This document shows, piece after piece, positions 1 through 6,424 of a stretch of 8,643 nt of DNA. A program made the translations under genes and the position numbers. Position 1 is the stretch's first letter; every line of letters starts with the position of its first letter. Source of the stretch: an uncultured Lachnospiraceae bacterium (lineage in GTDB: Bacteria; Bacillota; Clostridia; Lachnospirales; Lachnospiraceae). The stretch lies in NCBI GenBank assembly GCA_934385475.1, contig CAKRPS010000067.1:1-8643 (forward strand), written 5' to 3'. The notes beneath the pieces were generated by a model. That model did no database searches and was not told the DNA's origin. It worked only from the letters and a program-made list of their open reading frames with translations.

Positions 1-47
1 GATATAGTGAAATCCTTCGTCTTATTATATGATGTGAGGTGGATTGC

Positions 48-959
48 ATGGATACAAAAATTTTACTTGAGAATGGAACAAACGAGTTAGAGGTTCTCGA
101 ATTTAAGTTGGATGGTAATGCGTATGGAATAAATGTTGCAAAGATTAAGGAGATCATCAATTATCAGGATGTAACTCCGGTACCGAATGCACATCCGAGT
201 ATAGAAGGTATTTTTATGCCACGTGATACTATGATTACCGCCATTGACTTGAAAAACTGCTTACAGCGTGGTGTATCGGAGCCGGGAGGTCTGTTTATTG
301 TTACCAATTTCAATAAGTTAGACATTGCGTTCCATGTGGATTCTGTTGTAGGTATTCATAGAGTGTCTTGGAGTGATATTATTAAACCGGGTTCCACAGT
401 ATCTACGACAGAGGATGGCGTTTCAACAGGAATTATCAAGTTTGAGGATCGTCTGATCATTATTCTGGATTTTGAGAAGATTGTAACAGATATCAATCCT
501 GAGACCGGATTAAAGATGACGGAGATTGATGAGCTGGGAGAAAGACATAGAAATAATGTTCCGATTCTGATTGCTGAGGATTCGCCGCTTTTAAATAAGC
601 TGATTGTTGATTCTCTTCATAAAGCAGGGTATTCCAATCTGATACATACAGAGAATGGTCAGCAGGCATATGAGGTAATTGAAGAGTGTAAGAAAGAAGG
701 AACGCTCAAAGACCATGTACAGTGTATCATCACAGATATTGAAATGCCGATCATGGATGGACATAGATTGACAAAACTTGTTAAATCTGACGATCTCACA
801 AAAGATATTCCGGTAGTTATTTTTTCATCTCTTGTAAATGAAGAAATGAAGAAAAAGGGAGAGGCACTTGGAGCAGATGCCCAGTTGTCAAAACCTGAAA
901 TCGGTAATTTAGTCAGAGTGGTAGATGATCTGGTCTTAAATTCAAATCAGGAAAATTAA
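48..959 (+). CDS. cheV: CheV-like chemotaxis coupling protein (CheW domain + receiver domain)
   Basis: This 303-aa cytoplasmic protein has two domains. Residues about 12-150 are CheW-like, the part that bridges chemoreceptors and the CheA kinase; visible signs are LEFKLDGNAYGINVAKIKEI near the start and the later VDSVVGIHRVSW and GIIKFEDRLIIILDFEKI stretches. Residues about 171-298 are a CheY-type receiver domain with acidic pocket E177/D178, phospho-acceptor D230 (CIITDIEMPIMDG), S260 in the switch position and K282 (SKPE). CheW plus receiver in this order and length is the CheV pattern. In that family, phosphorylation of the receiver tunes receptor-kinase coupling during adaptation. I chose the ATG at 48 because AGGTGG (37-42) lies 5 nt upstream; an in-frame GTG at 39 overlaps that site and is unlikely. 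No other chemotaxis gene is visible in the window. The gene ends at a strong terminator, so it is probably the last gene of its transcript. Confidence 0.93.
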   Translation: MDTKILLENGTNELEVLEFKLDGNAYGINVAKIKEIINYQDVTPVPNAHPSIEGIFMPRDTMITAIDLKNCLQRGVSEPGGLFIVTNFNKLDIAFHVDSVVGIHRVSWSDIIKPGSTVSTTEDGVSTGIIKFEDRLIIILDFEKIVTDINPETGLKMTEIDELGERHRNNVPILIAEDSPLLNKLIVDSLHKAGYSNLIHTENGQQAYEVIEECKKEGTLKDHVQCIITDIEMPIMDGHRLTKLVKSDDLTKDIPVVIFSSLVNEEMKKKGEALGADAQLSKPEIGNLVRVVDDLVLNSNQEN

Positions 960-965
960 CATGTA

Positions 966-990
966 GGGCCGGGATTTTCCCGGCCCTTAT
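966..990 (+). terminator. Rho-independent terminator after cheV
   Basis: A perfect 8-bp GC-rich stem, GGGCCGGG (966-973) with CCCGGCCC (979-986), encloses the 5-nt loop ATTTT and is followed by TTATTAT. It lies 6 nt after the cheV stop codon. The T-tract is interrupted, but the stem is very stable. Confidence 0.85.
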
Positions 991-1035
991 TATGTAAAAG
1001 TGAAATTAAAGGATTGGGAAAAGGATAGTAGGAAC

Positions 1036-1824
1036 ATGACAGAGATAGTGAGGGATGCAGTTCAGAACGCAGATATGGTTCTCGTCGGAATTGGCGAGGC
1101 GTTTGCATATGATTGGGATGTTTTATCGGAGAATGCCAGATACCAGGAGATTGAGAGAGAAATTCTGAAGGATCCGGCAAATAACTGGATCGTCCCTTTT
1201 TTGCAGAAAATGACCTTGCAGGAGAAGCGCGACAGGAAACTTGATCAGGCATATGAGATATTACGACAAGTGTTGGCAGATAAGAATTATTATATTGTTT
1301 CGCTCTGCATGGACGATTATCTGTTTGCACATGATTTTCGTGAGGACAGGGTTGTTGCACCCTGCGGAGGTTTTCGGAAGATGCAGTGTGATGAGCACTG
1401 TACGGGAGATTTATATGATATTCCGCAGAGTACCTATGACGATGTTGTAAAATATTTTCATGGGGAGAAAAAGTTTACGGAATTGCAGGAGCCTCGATGC
1501 AGCAAGTGCGGCAAAAGCCTGCGCTTTAACCAGATAGGAGTATCAAGGTATGCGGAGGAAGGATATCTTGATCGTTGGAGCGATTACACAAAATGGTTAC
1601 AGGGAACTGTTAATCGTAAATTATGTGTCTTGGAATTAGGAGTTGGGATGGAATATCCATCCGTAATTCGTTTTCCTTTTGAAAAAATTGTCCTTTATAA
1701 TCAGAAGTCATTCTTATACAGGGTACACCCTTTTTTACAGCAGATTGGGGAGAGCATTGCTGAGCGGGGAATGGGAATACGGGAAAATCCGGTAGATTTT
1801 CTGATAAAGGGATTTGAGAAATAG
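1036..1824 (+). CDS. Divergent sirtuin-like (SIR2 family) protein
   Basis: This 262-aa protein resembles NAD-dependent SIR2 deacylases or ADP-ribosyltransferases, especially the macrodomain-linked class (SirTM) by its overall run of motifs. An N-terminal Rossmann-like GIGEAF (18-23) sits where sirtuins have GAGxS. YYIVSLCMDD (about 85-94) sits where they have TTNVD. Cysteines at C118 and C122 (possibly also C110), with the pair C155/C158 (CSKCG), look like the structural zinc site. LELGVG (199-204) with VIRFPFEKI matches the late NAD-binding strand. The classical catalytic His of HG appears replaced: by my alignment the position is Cys (PCGGF), where SirTM proteins have Gln. Activity is therefore uncertain. 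Start: the ATG at 1036 has AAGG 11 nt upstream; an in-frame GTG at 1000 would give 274 aa but has no ribosome site and lies just after the terminator hairpin. No macrodomain or lipoyl-carrier partner gene is adjacent. Confidence 0.72.
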   Translation: MTEIVRDAVQNADMVLVGIGEAFAYDWDVLSENARYQEIEREILKDPANNWIVPFLQKMTLQEKRDRKLDQAYEILRQVLADKNYYIVSLCMDDYLFAHDFREDRVVAPCGGFRKMQCDEHCTGDLYDIPQSTYDDVVKYFHGEKKFTELQEPRCSKCGKSLRFNQIGVSRYAEEGYLDRWSDYTKWLQGTVNRKLCVLELGVGMEYPSVIRFPFEKIVLYNQKSFLYRVHPFLQQIGESIAERGMGIRENPVDFLIKGFEK

Positions 1825-1842
1825 CCATATATATGATAAAAT
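1814..1842 (+). promoter_or_regulatory. Predicted sigma-A promoter for the 632-aa protein-hisH-hisF-ung group
   Basis: TTGAGA (1814-1819; 5 of 6 to consensus), a 17-bp spacer, then TAAAAT (1837-1842; 5 of 6) preceded by TGA, which makes an extended -10. The -35 box lies inside the last codons of the sirtuin gene. Transcription would start near 1849, leaving a leader of about 58 nt before the start codon at 1907. No terminator separates it from the sirtuin gene, so read-through is also possible. Confidence 0.65.
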
Positions 1843-1906
1843 AAACAAAGTATTATTGTTCAGTGTTAGAAGTGTAAAATTATGAAATATAAGTGGGGAT
1901 ATTGCT

Positions 1907-3805
1907 ATGAGCTCAAATGAAGAATATCTGGATAGTCTGTTAAAGTCGATGATGCCATCGGAAGAAGGGGAGCCAAAGGAAGAGGAAAAGCAACCGGAAG
2001 TGGAAAAGCAACCGGAAGTGGAAGTAACGGATGAACCCAAGGACAACGACCAGGGGGAGATTGACGACTTTTCACTGGATTCGCTGGAACTTCCTGAGGA
2101 ATTGAAAGATTTCGGACAAAAGACAGATACTACAGAAGAAGCGACACCACAGGCAGATGGAGGGACAGAATCCTCCGGAGATATGTCGATGGATGATATT
2201 GATGCTATGTTGGCGTCTTTGGATGGAGATACTTCACTTGAAGGAACTTCGCCGGTGGATGTTTCGAATGATACTAATGATACGCAAATTCCGGATGTAA
2301 AAGCTGGGGCTGATGAACCGGAAGAAGCAGATCAGGATCTTTCTGTTGATGATGATGATATGCTTGCCATGCTGGAAAGTGTGCCGGATGAATCTACAGA
2401 AACAGACAGTGATGGTGCTGATTTTGATTTCTTTTCCGGAGAAGAAGGCTTTGACGATGAGACGGATACGCAGGAAGAGTCAGAAAATGCGGATGATACA
2501 TACCATGATCTTTCAGACATTTCAGTGGATTCCAAGCAGGACGAGAATGAGCCATCCTGGAATGGAAAAGAGGAGAGCCAGGAGGAAGCTGCAGAAGAAC
2601 AACAGGAATCGGGCGAAGAGAGTTCTTCTGGCAAAAAAGAAAAGAAGAAGCTCAAGCTGTTCCAGGGCAGAAAGAAAAAAAAGGAAAAGAAGCAGCAGGA
2701 AAGTGAGGAGACATCTGCAGAGGAACAGACAGAGAACGGCAGCGTTTCCGGACTTTCGGATGATGATATGCTGGACAGTATTTTACAGTCGGCAGATGAA
2801 GCGCAGGAGCAGGATGAAAAAGAACCCAAAGAGAAATCAGAGGGCTTTTGGAAAAGGGTGCTGGAGTTCCTGATGGCAGAAGATGATGACGAGGAACAGG
2901 AACAGTCCTCTGAATCGGATGATCTGGAATTGCCGATCGGAAATCCTACGGAAGAGAATCAGGCGCTTTTGGACGAGTTGAGTGCAGAGGATAATAAAAA
3001 AGGCAAGCAAAAGAAGGAAAAGAAGAAAAACAAGAAATCTAAGAAAAAAGGAAAAGAAGCAGCATTAGAGACAGAGGATGGCGAAGAAGGAGAAGAGGCT
3101 CCGGTAAAGACTAAAAAAGCCAAGAAATCCAAGAAGAAAAAGAAGGAACCTGTGCTGGAAGAAGTAGCAGTTGAACCGGAGAAGAAGCTTTCCAGGAAAA
3201 AGGTTATTCCGATTTTTGTATTCTGTGCAACAATAGCGGCTGTTATTATACTGGTTAATGCGTTTATCCCGGCTTATTGTGAGAAGAAGGAGGCCCGAAT
3301 TGCATATGACCAGCAGAGATATGAGGAAGCCTACGATCTGCTTTACGGAAAACAGCTTAATGAAGAAGATGAGTCCATTTTCCAGAAGAGCAGCATTATT
3401 CTGCAGGTAAGGCATATTTTGGAATCATATCAGGTATACAGAAAACTTGATATGAATCTGGAGGCACTGGATACACTTCTGGAAGGAGTTGGCGAGCGTG
3501 TTTCTATGCTGCAGAAGGCAGAACAATATCACGTGACGAACGAGGTAGATGAGGAATATCAGCAGATTTTGGATACCTTATATCAGGATTACGGCATTTC
3601 CGGAGAAGAAGCTGAAGAAATTCTTTCTTCTGAAACCAATTTGATATATACAAAGAAATTGATCGCAATCGTCAACGGAGTACAGTATGATCCGCAGACG
3701 GGCGAAGAGAGCACAGAAAAACAGGATGTTCTTCCAGAGGAGGAAGAAATTCTGGAGGAAATGCAGACACCGGAGGAGACAGTACCGGTTGATGGACAGG
3801 AGTAG
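1907..3805 (+). CDS. Large acidic/lysine-rich single-pass membrane protein of unknown function
   Basis: I do not recognise a named family for this 632-aa protein. Residues 1-432 are low-complexity and highly charged: acidic stretches rich in Glu/Asp/Ser alternate with lysine blocks at about 243-262, 364-383 and 402-413. One membrane segment lies at about 433-455 (VIPIFVFCATIAAVIILVNA), right after lysines and arginine. By the positive-inside rule the long N-terminal part is cytoplasmic and the last ~175 residues are outside. The outer part is helical and TPR-like around 461-530 (AYDQQRYEEAYDLLYG, then LEALDTLLEG) and ends in an acidic tail. An 11-residue motif recurs at 5-15, 95-105, 149-159 and 286-296, with an invariant Leu and Ser. 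A short helix with Trp (GFWKRVLEFLMAEDDD, 313-328) interrupts the charged region. The ribosome site GTGGGG (1893-1898) is 8 nt before the ATG. hisH begins 3 nt after the stop, so the two are co-transcribed. A regulatory scaffold or membrane-anchored adaptor is possible but unproven. Confidence 0.85.
   Translation: MSSNEEYLDSLLKSMMPSEEGEPKEEEKQPEVEKQPEVEVTDEPKDNDQGEIDDFSLDSLELPEELKDFGQKTDTTEEATPQADGGTESSGDMSMDDIDAMLASLDGDTSLEGTSPVDVSNDTNDTQIPDVKAGADEPEEADQDLSVDDDDMLAMLESVPDESTETDSDGADFDFFSGEEGFDDETDTQEESENADDTYHDLSDISVDSKQDENEPSWNGKEESQEEAAEEQQESGEESSSGKKEKKKLKLFQGRKKKKEKKQQESEETSAEEQTENGSVSGLSDDDMLDSILQSADEAQEQDEKEPKEKSEGFWKRVLEFLMAEDDDEEQEQSSESDDLELPIGNPTEENQALLDELSAEDNKKGKQKKEKKKNKKSKKKGKEAALETEDGEEGEEAPVKTKKAKKSKKKKKEPVLEEVAVEPEKKLSRKKVIPIFVFCATIAAVIILVNAFIPAYCEKKEARIAYDQQRYEEAYDLLYGKQLNEEDESIFQKSSIILQVRHILESYQVYRKLDMNLEALDTLLEGVGERVSMLQKAEQYHVTNEVDEEYQQILDTLYQDYGISGEEAEEILSSETNLIYTKKLIAIVNGVQYDPQTGEESTEKQDVLPEEEEILEEMQTPEETVPVDGQE
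1988..2023 (+). repeat. In-frame tandem duplication of 18 bp
   Basis: Two identical 18-bp units (1988-2005 and 2006-2023) each encode KQPEVE, residues 28-33 and 34-39 of the 632-aa protein. Because the unit length is a multiple of three, gain or loss of a copy would keep the frame. It is a simple expansion in the charged N-terminal region. Confidence 0.9.
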
Positions 3806-3808
3806 TAG

Positions 3809-4414
3809 ATGGTAGCAATAATTGACTATGATGCCGGAAATATAAAAAGTGTCGAGAAAGCGCTTAAGGCGCTTGGGTATGAAGCAGTTCTTACAAGGGA
3901 TCGGGAGACACTCCTGCAGGCGGATCATGTTATCCTTCCAGGAGTCGGTGCTTTTGGCGATGCGATGGGCAAATTGCATTCCTATGGTCTTGTGGATGTG
4001 ATCCATGAAATAGTAGAACAGAAGATTCCTTTTCTGGGAATCTGCCTTGGCTTGCAGCTGATGTTTGAGAGCAGTGAGGAGACTCCGGGGGTGGAAGGGC
4101 TATCTTTATTAAAAGGAAAGATTGTCCGGATTCCGGAAGCGTGTGGTCTGAAAATTCCCCATATTGGATGGAACTCCTTAAAATACCCCAATTCGGGAAG
4201 ACTTTTTCAGGGGATAAATGAGGATGCGTATGTCTACTTTGTCCATTCCTATTATTTAAAGGCACAGGAGCGCGAAATTGTAAAGGCGACCACGGAGTAT
4301 GGAACACTGATTGATGCTTCCGTAGAGAAAGATAACATTTTTGGATGTCAGTTTCACCCTGAGAAAAGTTCGGATATAGGAATGAAGATATTACAGAATT
4401 TTTTGGAAGTTTAG
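3809..4414 (+). CDS. hisH: Imidazole glycerol phosphate synthase, glutamine amidotransferase subunit HisH
   Basis: This 201-aa class I glutamine amidotransferase supplies ammonia from glutamine to HisF. The HisH-HisF complex converts PRFAR to imidazole glycerol phosphate plus AICAR, the step where histidine synthesis branches from purine recycling. The catalytic triad is visible: C79 in GICLGLQLMFES, and H183 and E185 in CQFHPEKSS. The N-terminal IIDYDAGNIKSVEKAL, the VILPGVGAFGDAM loop and KIPHIGWN are typical of HisH rather than other amidotransferases, and the length is normal. Its ATG lies 3 nt after the stop of the 632-aa gene, with AGGAG (3798-3802) 6 nt upstream located inside that gene's last codons. 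This points to translation coupled to the upstream gene. hisF follows after 35 nt. Confidence 0.97.
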   Translation: MVAIIDYDAGNIKSVEKALKALGYEAVLTRDRETLLQADHVILPGVGAFGDAMGKLHSYGLVDVIHEIVEQKIPFLGICLGLQLMFESSEETPGVEGLSLLKGKIVRIPEACGLKIPHIGWNSLKYPNSGRLFQGINEDAYVYFVHSYYLKAQEREIVKATTEYGTLIDASVEKDNIFGCQFHPEKSSDIGMKILQNFLEV

Positions 4415-4449
4415 CAGAATGAAACAAAGATAGAGAATGGAGTCAGGAC

Positions 4450-5211
4450 ATGTATACGAAGCGAATCATTCCGTGCCTGGATGTGAAGAATGGAAGAGTG
4501 GTCAAGGGCGTTAATTTTGTAAATTTTAAAGATGCGGGAGATCCCGCAGAGGTAGGGGCTGCCTATGATAAATCCGGAGCGGATGAACTGGTATTTCTGG
4601 ATATCACAGCATCTTCTGATGCAAGAGCAACAGCGGTAGAGATGGTCAGAAAGGTTGCGGAGAAGGTGTTCATTCCTTTTACTGTGGGGGGCGGAATCCG
4701 CACGGTGGATGACTTTAAGGCAATACTGCGGGAAGGTGCGGACAAGGTATCCGTAAATTCAGCAGCGATCATGAATCCGAACCTGATCAGTGATGCGGCG
4801 GATAAATTTGGCAGTCAGTGTGTGGTTGTAGCGATTGATGCCAAGAGACGGGCGGATGGAAGCGGCTGGAATATTTACAAAAATGGCGGCCGTGTAGATA
4901 TGGGAATTGACGCCGTAGAATGGGCGATGAAGGCAGACAAACTCGGTGCCGGAGAGATTCTGCTGACAAGTATGGATGGAGATGGCACGAAGGCAGGGTA
5001 TGATCTGGAGCTGACAAGAGCGATCGCTGAGAATGTTTCTATTCCCGTGATCGCCTCCGGTGGAGCGGGCATCATGGAAGATTTTTATGATGCGTTTACC
5101 ATAGGAAAAGCAGATGCTGCGCTGGCCGCATCTTTGTTTCATTTCAAAGAGATGGAGATACGCGATCTGAAGAGATATCTGCGGGAAAAAGGAATTTCCG
5201 TGCGGTTGTAG
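4450..5211 (+). CDS. hisF: Imidazole glycerol phosphate synthase, cyclase subunit HisF
   Basis: This 253-aa (beta/alpha)8-barrel cyclase takes ammonia passed through the barrel from HisH and closes the imidazole ring. Catalytic aspartates D11 ([14 protein letters not shown]) and D130 (VVVAIDAKR) are both present. Phosphate-binding glycine loops are visible at [10 protein letters not shown] (79-88) and [12 protein letters not shown] (201-212), as is [15 protein letters not shown] (171-185). Length and motif order match bacterial HisF closely. GGAG (4439-4442) lies 7 nt before the ATG. The gene sits directly behind hisH in the same transcript. No other histidine biosynthesis gene is visible within the window on either side, so this pair is separated from the rest of the pathway at least locally. 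Confidence 0.97.
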   Translation: MYTKRIIPCLDVKNGRVVKGVNFVNFKDAGDPAEVGAAYDKSGADELVFLDITASSDARATAVEMVRKVAEKVFIPFTVGGGIRTVDDFKAILREGADKVSVNSAAIMNPNLISDAADKFGSQCVVVAIDAKRRADGSGWNIYKNGGRVDMGIDAVEWAMKADKLGAGEILLTSMDGDGTKAGYDLELTRAIAENVSIPVIASGGAGIMEDFYDAFTIGKADAALAASLFHFKEMEIRDLKRYLREKGISVRL

Positions 5212-5275
5212 GAAATCGAGCTGTGCGATAGCAGAGCACGAAAGAAATCAGGAGTATGGAAGGAATACGATAGAG

Positions 5276-5953
5276 ATGGCGATGCTTAGCAACGATTGGG
5301 CAGTGGCCTTAAAGGATGAATTTCACAAGGAATATTATCGGGATCTGTACACGTTTGTGAAGGACGAATACAGTAAGAAAATTATTTATCCTCCGGCTGA
5401 GGATATTTTCAATGCATTTCATTTTACGCCGCTTAATAAGGTCAAGGTTATGCTCCTGGGTCAGGATCCGTACCACAACGAACACCAGGCACATGGAATG
5501 AGTTTTTCGGTACTGCCGGATCAGAGAGAAATTCCGCCTTCGCTGCAAAACATCTATAAAGAGCTGCAGGATGATCTGGGGTGTTATATTCCAAACAACG
5601 GTTATCTGAAAAAATGGGCAGATCAGGGTGTGCTTCTTTTGAATACGGTGCTTACAGTACGGGCGCATCAGGCAAATTCCCATCAGGGAAGAGGCTGGGA
5701 ACAGTTTACGGATGCGGTGATAGAGGCGGTCAATGCACAGGACCGGCCGATTGTATATCTGCTTTGGGGCAGACCCGCGCAGAGCAAAATTCCGATGCTG
5801 ACCAACCCGAAGCATTTGATCCTGAAAGCACCTCATCCGAGTCCGCTTTCTGCGTACCGGGGATTTTTTGGATGCAGGCATTTCAGCAAGACAAATGAAT
5901 TTTTGAAAGAGCATGGTGTAGAGCCGATTGATTGGCAGATAGAAAATATATGA
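5276..5953 (+). CDS. ung: Uracil-DNA glycosylase (family 1)
   Basis: This 225-aa base-excision repair enzyme removes uracil from DNA after cytosine deamination or dUTP misincorporation. The water-activating loop GQDPYH (62-67) holds catalytic D64. LLNTVLTV (121-128) provides N123 for uracil recognition. The DNA-intercalation loop HPSPLSAYRGFFGCRHF (187-203) contains H187. Numbering and length agree with the classical bacterial enzyme, and WADQGVLLLNT and AHPSPLS are family hallmarks. Start choice is slightly open: the ATG at 5276 has GGAAGGA (5258-5264) 11 nt upstream, while a second in-frame ATG at 5282 would be 17 nt away and is less likely. It follows hisF after 64 nt with no terminator between, and precedes a clear terminator, so it is probably the last gene of this transcript. 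Confidence 0.96.
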   Translation: MAMLSNDWAVALKDEFHKEYYRDLYTFVKDEYSKKIIYPPAEDIFNAFHFTPLNKVKVMLLGQDPYHNEHQAHGMSFSVLPDQREIPPSLQNIYKELQDDLGCYIPNNGYLKKWADQGVLLLNTVLTVRAHQANSHQGRGWEQFTDAVIEAVNAQDRPIVYLLWGRPAQSKIPMLTNPKHLILKAPHPSPLSAYRGFFGCRHFSKTNEFLKEHGVEPIDWQIENI

Positions 5954-5997
5954 AGCATATAGAAGCAGAAATAAGCCAAAATATAGGAGATAGTTTT

Positions 5998-6025
5998 AGG
6001 GGTGAAAGAAATTTCATCCCTTTTT
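5998..6025 (+). terminator. Rho-independent terminator after ung
   Basis: A 10-bp stem (5998-6007 with 6012-6021, one G-T pair) closes a GAAA tetraloop and is followed by a run of five T (6021-6025). It lies 45 nt after the ung stop codon. The group II intron remnant begins only 3 nt after the T-run. Confidence 0.9.
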
Positions 6026-6156
6026 GTTGTGCACCTTGCGGCGCACGTTTCTAATGGGTGAAAGTCCCTGATCTGCCCTAGTAGTGGGAAGAATACAGCC
6101 GAACACCAAGGGTGTCCACCGTGAGGTGGAATCTGAAGGAAGGTGGAGGCAAATCT

Positions 6157-6189
6157 CTGGTCTGACGAACAGAAATCACATCAGACTAG
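6157..6189 (+). other. Intron EBS1 stem-loop, complementary to the 5' exon
   Basis: A 9-bp stem (6157-6165 with 6181-6189, one G-T pair) carries a 15-nt loop. Within it, AACAGAAA (6168-6175) pairs with the eight exon bases TTTTTGTT (6021-6028) that directly precede the intron, with a single G-T pair. This is the exon-binding-site role that selects the insertion target and the 5' splice site. Confidence 0.75.
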
Positions 6190-6287
6190 CAGACATGAAA
6201 ACACTTCTCGAGAAAACGGATAAATGGGCAAGACGACGAATCCGAGCGGTCTATTGGAAACAATGGAAGAAAGTCAGAACGAAATAG
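6189..6287 (+). pseudogene. Remnant of group II intron maturase (C-terminal X-domain scrap)
   Basis: About 32 codons read ADMKTLLEKTDKWARRRIRA, then VYWKQWKKVRTK, before a TAG stop. The pattern RRRIR...WKQWKK is typical of the maturase-specific (GIIM/X) region in group II intron-encoded reverse transcriptases. The upstream reverse transcriptase domain (about 300+ residues) and the rest of the C-terminus are absent. An open frame extends upstream to an ATG at 6084, but that part is domain I RNA and not protein coding. The left deletion junction falls directly at the end of the EBS1 stem; the right one is near the TAG, followed by a short hairpin (TAGTTT, GCGA loop, AAACTA; 6285-6300) that may be what remains of domain IV. 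No functional product is expected. Confidence 0.75.
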
Positions 6288-6303
6288 TTTGCGAAAACTA
6301 AGG

Positions 6304-6380
6304 AACCGCCGTGTACCGAGCGGTATGCACGGTGGTGTGAGAGGTCGGCTAATCAACTAATGATTAGCCTCCTACTCGAT
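6304..6380 (+). other. Group II intron domains V and VI
   Basis: Domain V (about 6304-6337) folds as a long stem, CCGCCGTG (6306-6313) with the strand 6328-6335, then a 2-nt bulge and a short upper stem with a GAGC loop. The catalytic triad, placed by its G-T wobble (6308/6333), reads CGC instead of the commoner AGC. Domain VI is a hairpin: GGCTAATCA (6347-6355) pairs perfectly with 6361-6369. Below it, AGG/CCT and GAG/CTC segments flank a bulged A6374. This A is seven bases from the intron end counting inclusively, the expected branch-point position. Confidence 0.8.
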
Positions 6381-6401
6381 TATATCGCACGCTAATTGGA
6401 A

Positions 6402-6424
6402 AAGTATTTATATAAGTAATACTT
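6402..6424. promoter_or_regulatory. Inverted repeat overlapping the -35 box, candidate operator
   Basis: AAGTATT (6402-6408) and AATACTT (6418-6424) are perfect 7-bp inverted arms separated by 9 bp. The right arm overlaps the first two bases of the -35 box of the regulator promoter. Position and symmetry suit a repressor site, possibly for autoregulation by the TrmB-type protein. A second, weaker pair (GTTC 6457-6460 with GAAC 6468-6471) sits at the expected transcription start. Confidence 0.4.

Larger units (their letters stand above)
6029..6380 (+). mobile_element. Miniature, internally deleted group II intron
   Basis: This 352-bp element has recognisable ends of a bacterial group II intron. 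The 5' end GTGCACC forms a small hairpin (6029-6035 with 6040-6046, one A-C mismatch) where the family has GTGYG. Domain I segments typical of clostridial introns follow: GGGTGAAAGTCCC near 6056, then GGGTGTCCACCGTGAGGTGG near 6109. Next come an EBS1 stem-loop, a scrap of maturase coding, domain V and domain VI. A complete intron of this kind is about 2 kb or more; here the rest of domain I, domains II-III and nearly all of the protein gene are missing. The 5' boundary is supported by EBS1-IBS1 pairing, and the 3' boundary by domain VI with ACTCGAT. It is inserted in the intergenic space after the ung terminator. It is probably unable to splice alone. I cannot fix the intron class by eye. Confidence 0.85.

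Noticed and set aside
1000..1035. GTG start for the sirtuin-like gene, adding 12 residues
   Set aside because: No ribosome site precedes it and it lies just after the cheV terminator hairpin. The ATG at 1036 fits better, although the upstream start cannot be fully excluded.
2332..2829. Long Ser-rich open frame on the - strand
   Set aside because: It is the mirror of the Glu/Lys/Asp-rich + strand gene. The purine-rich coding strand gives Ser/Phe codons in reverse, and it has no ribosome site or recognisable fold.
2313..2873. Arg/Lys-rich open frame on the + strand in a second frame
   Set aside because: Shifted reading of the same low-complexity purine-rich region. The 632-aa frame has a good ribosome site, a membrane helix and a downstream-coupled gene.
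5309..5914. 201-codon open frame on the - strand opposite ung
   Set aside because: The ung frame is certain from its catalytic motifs. The reverse frame has no family signature.
6084..6287. A 67-codon open frame starting at ATG 6084
   Set aside because: Its first half is group II domain I RNA sequence and its second half is a maturase scrap. There is no ribosome site, so it is recorded as part of the intron remnant rather than a gene.
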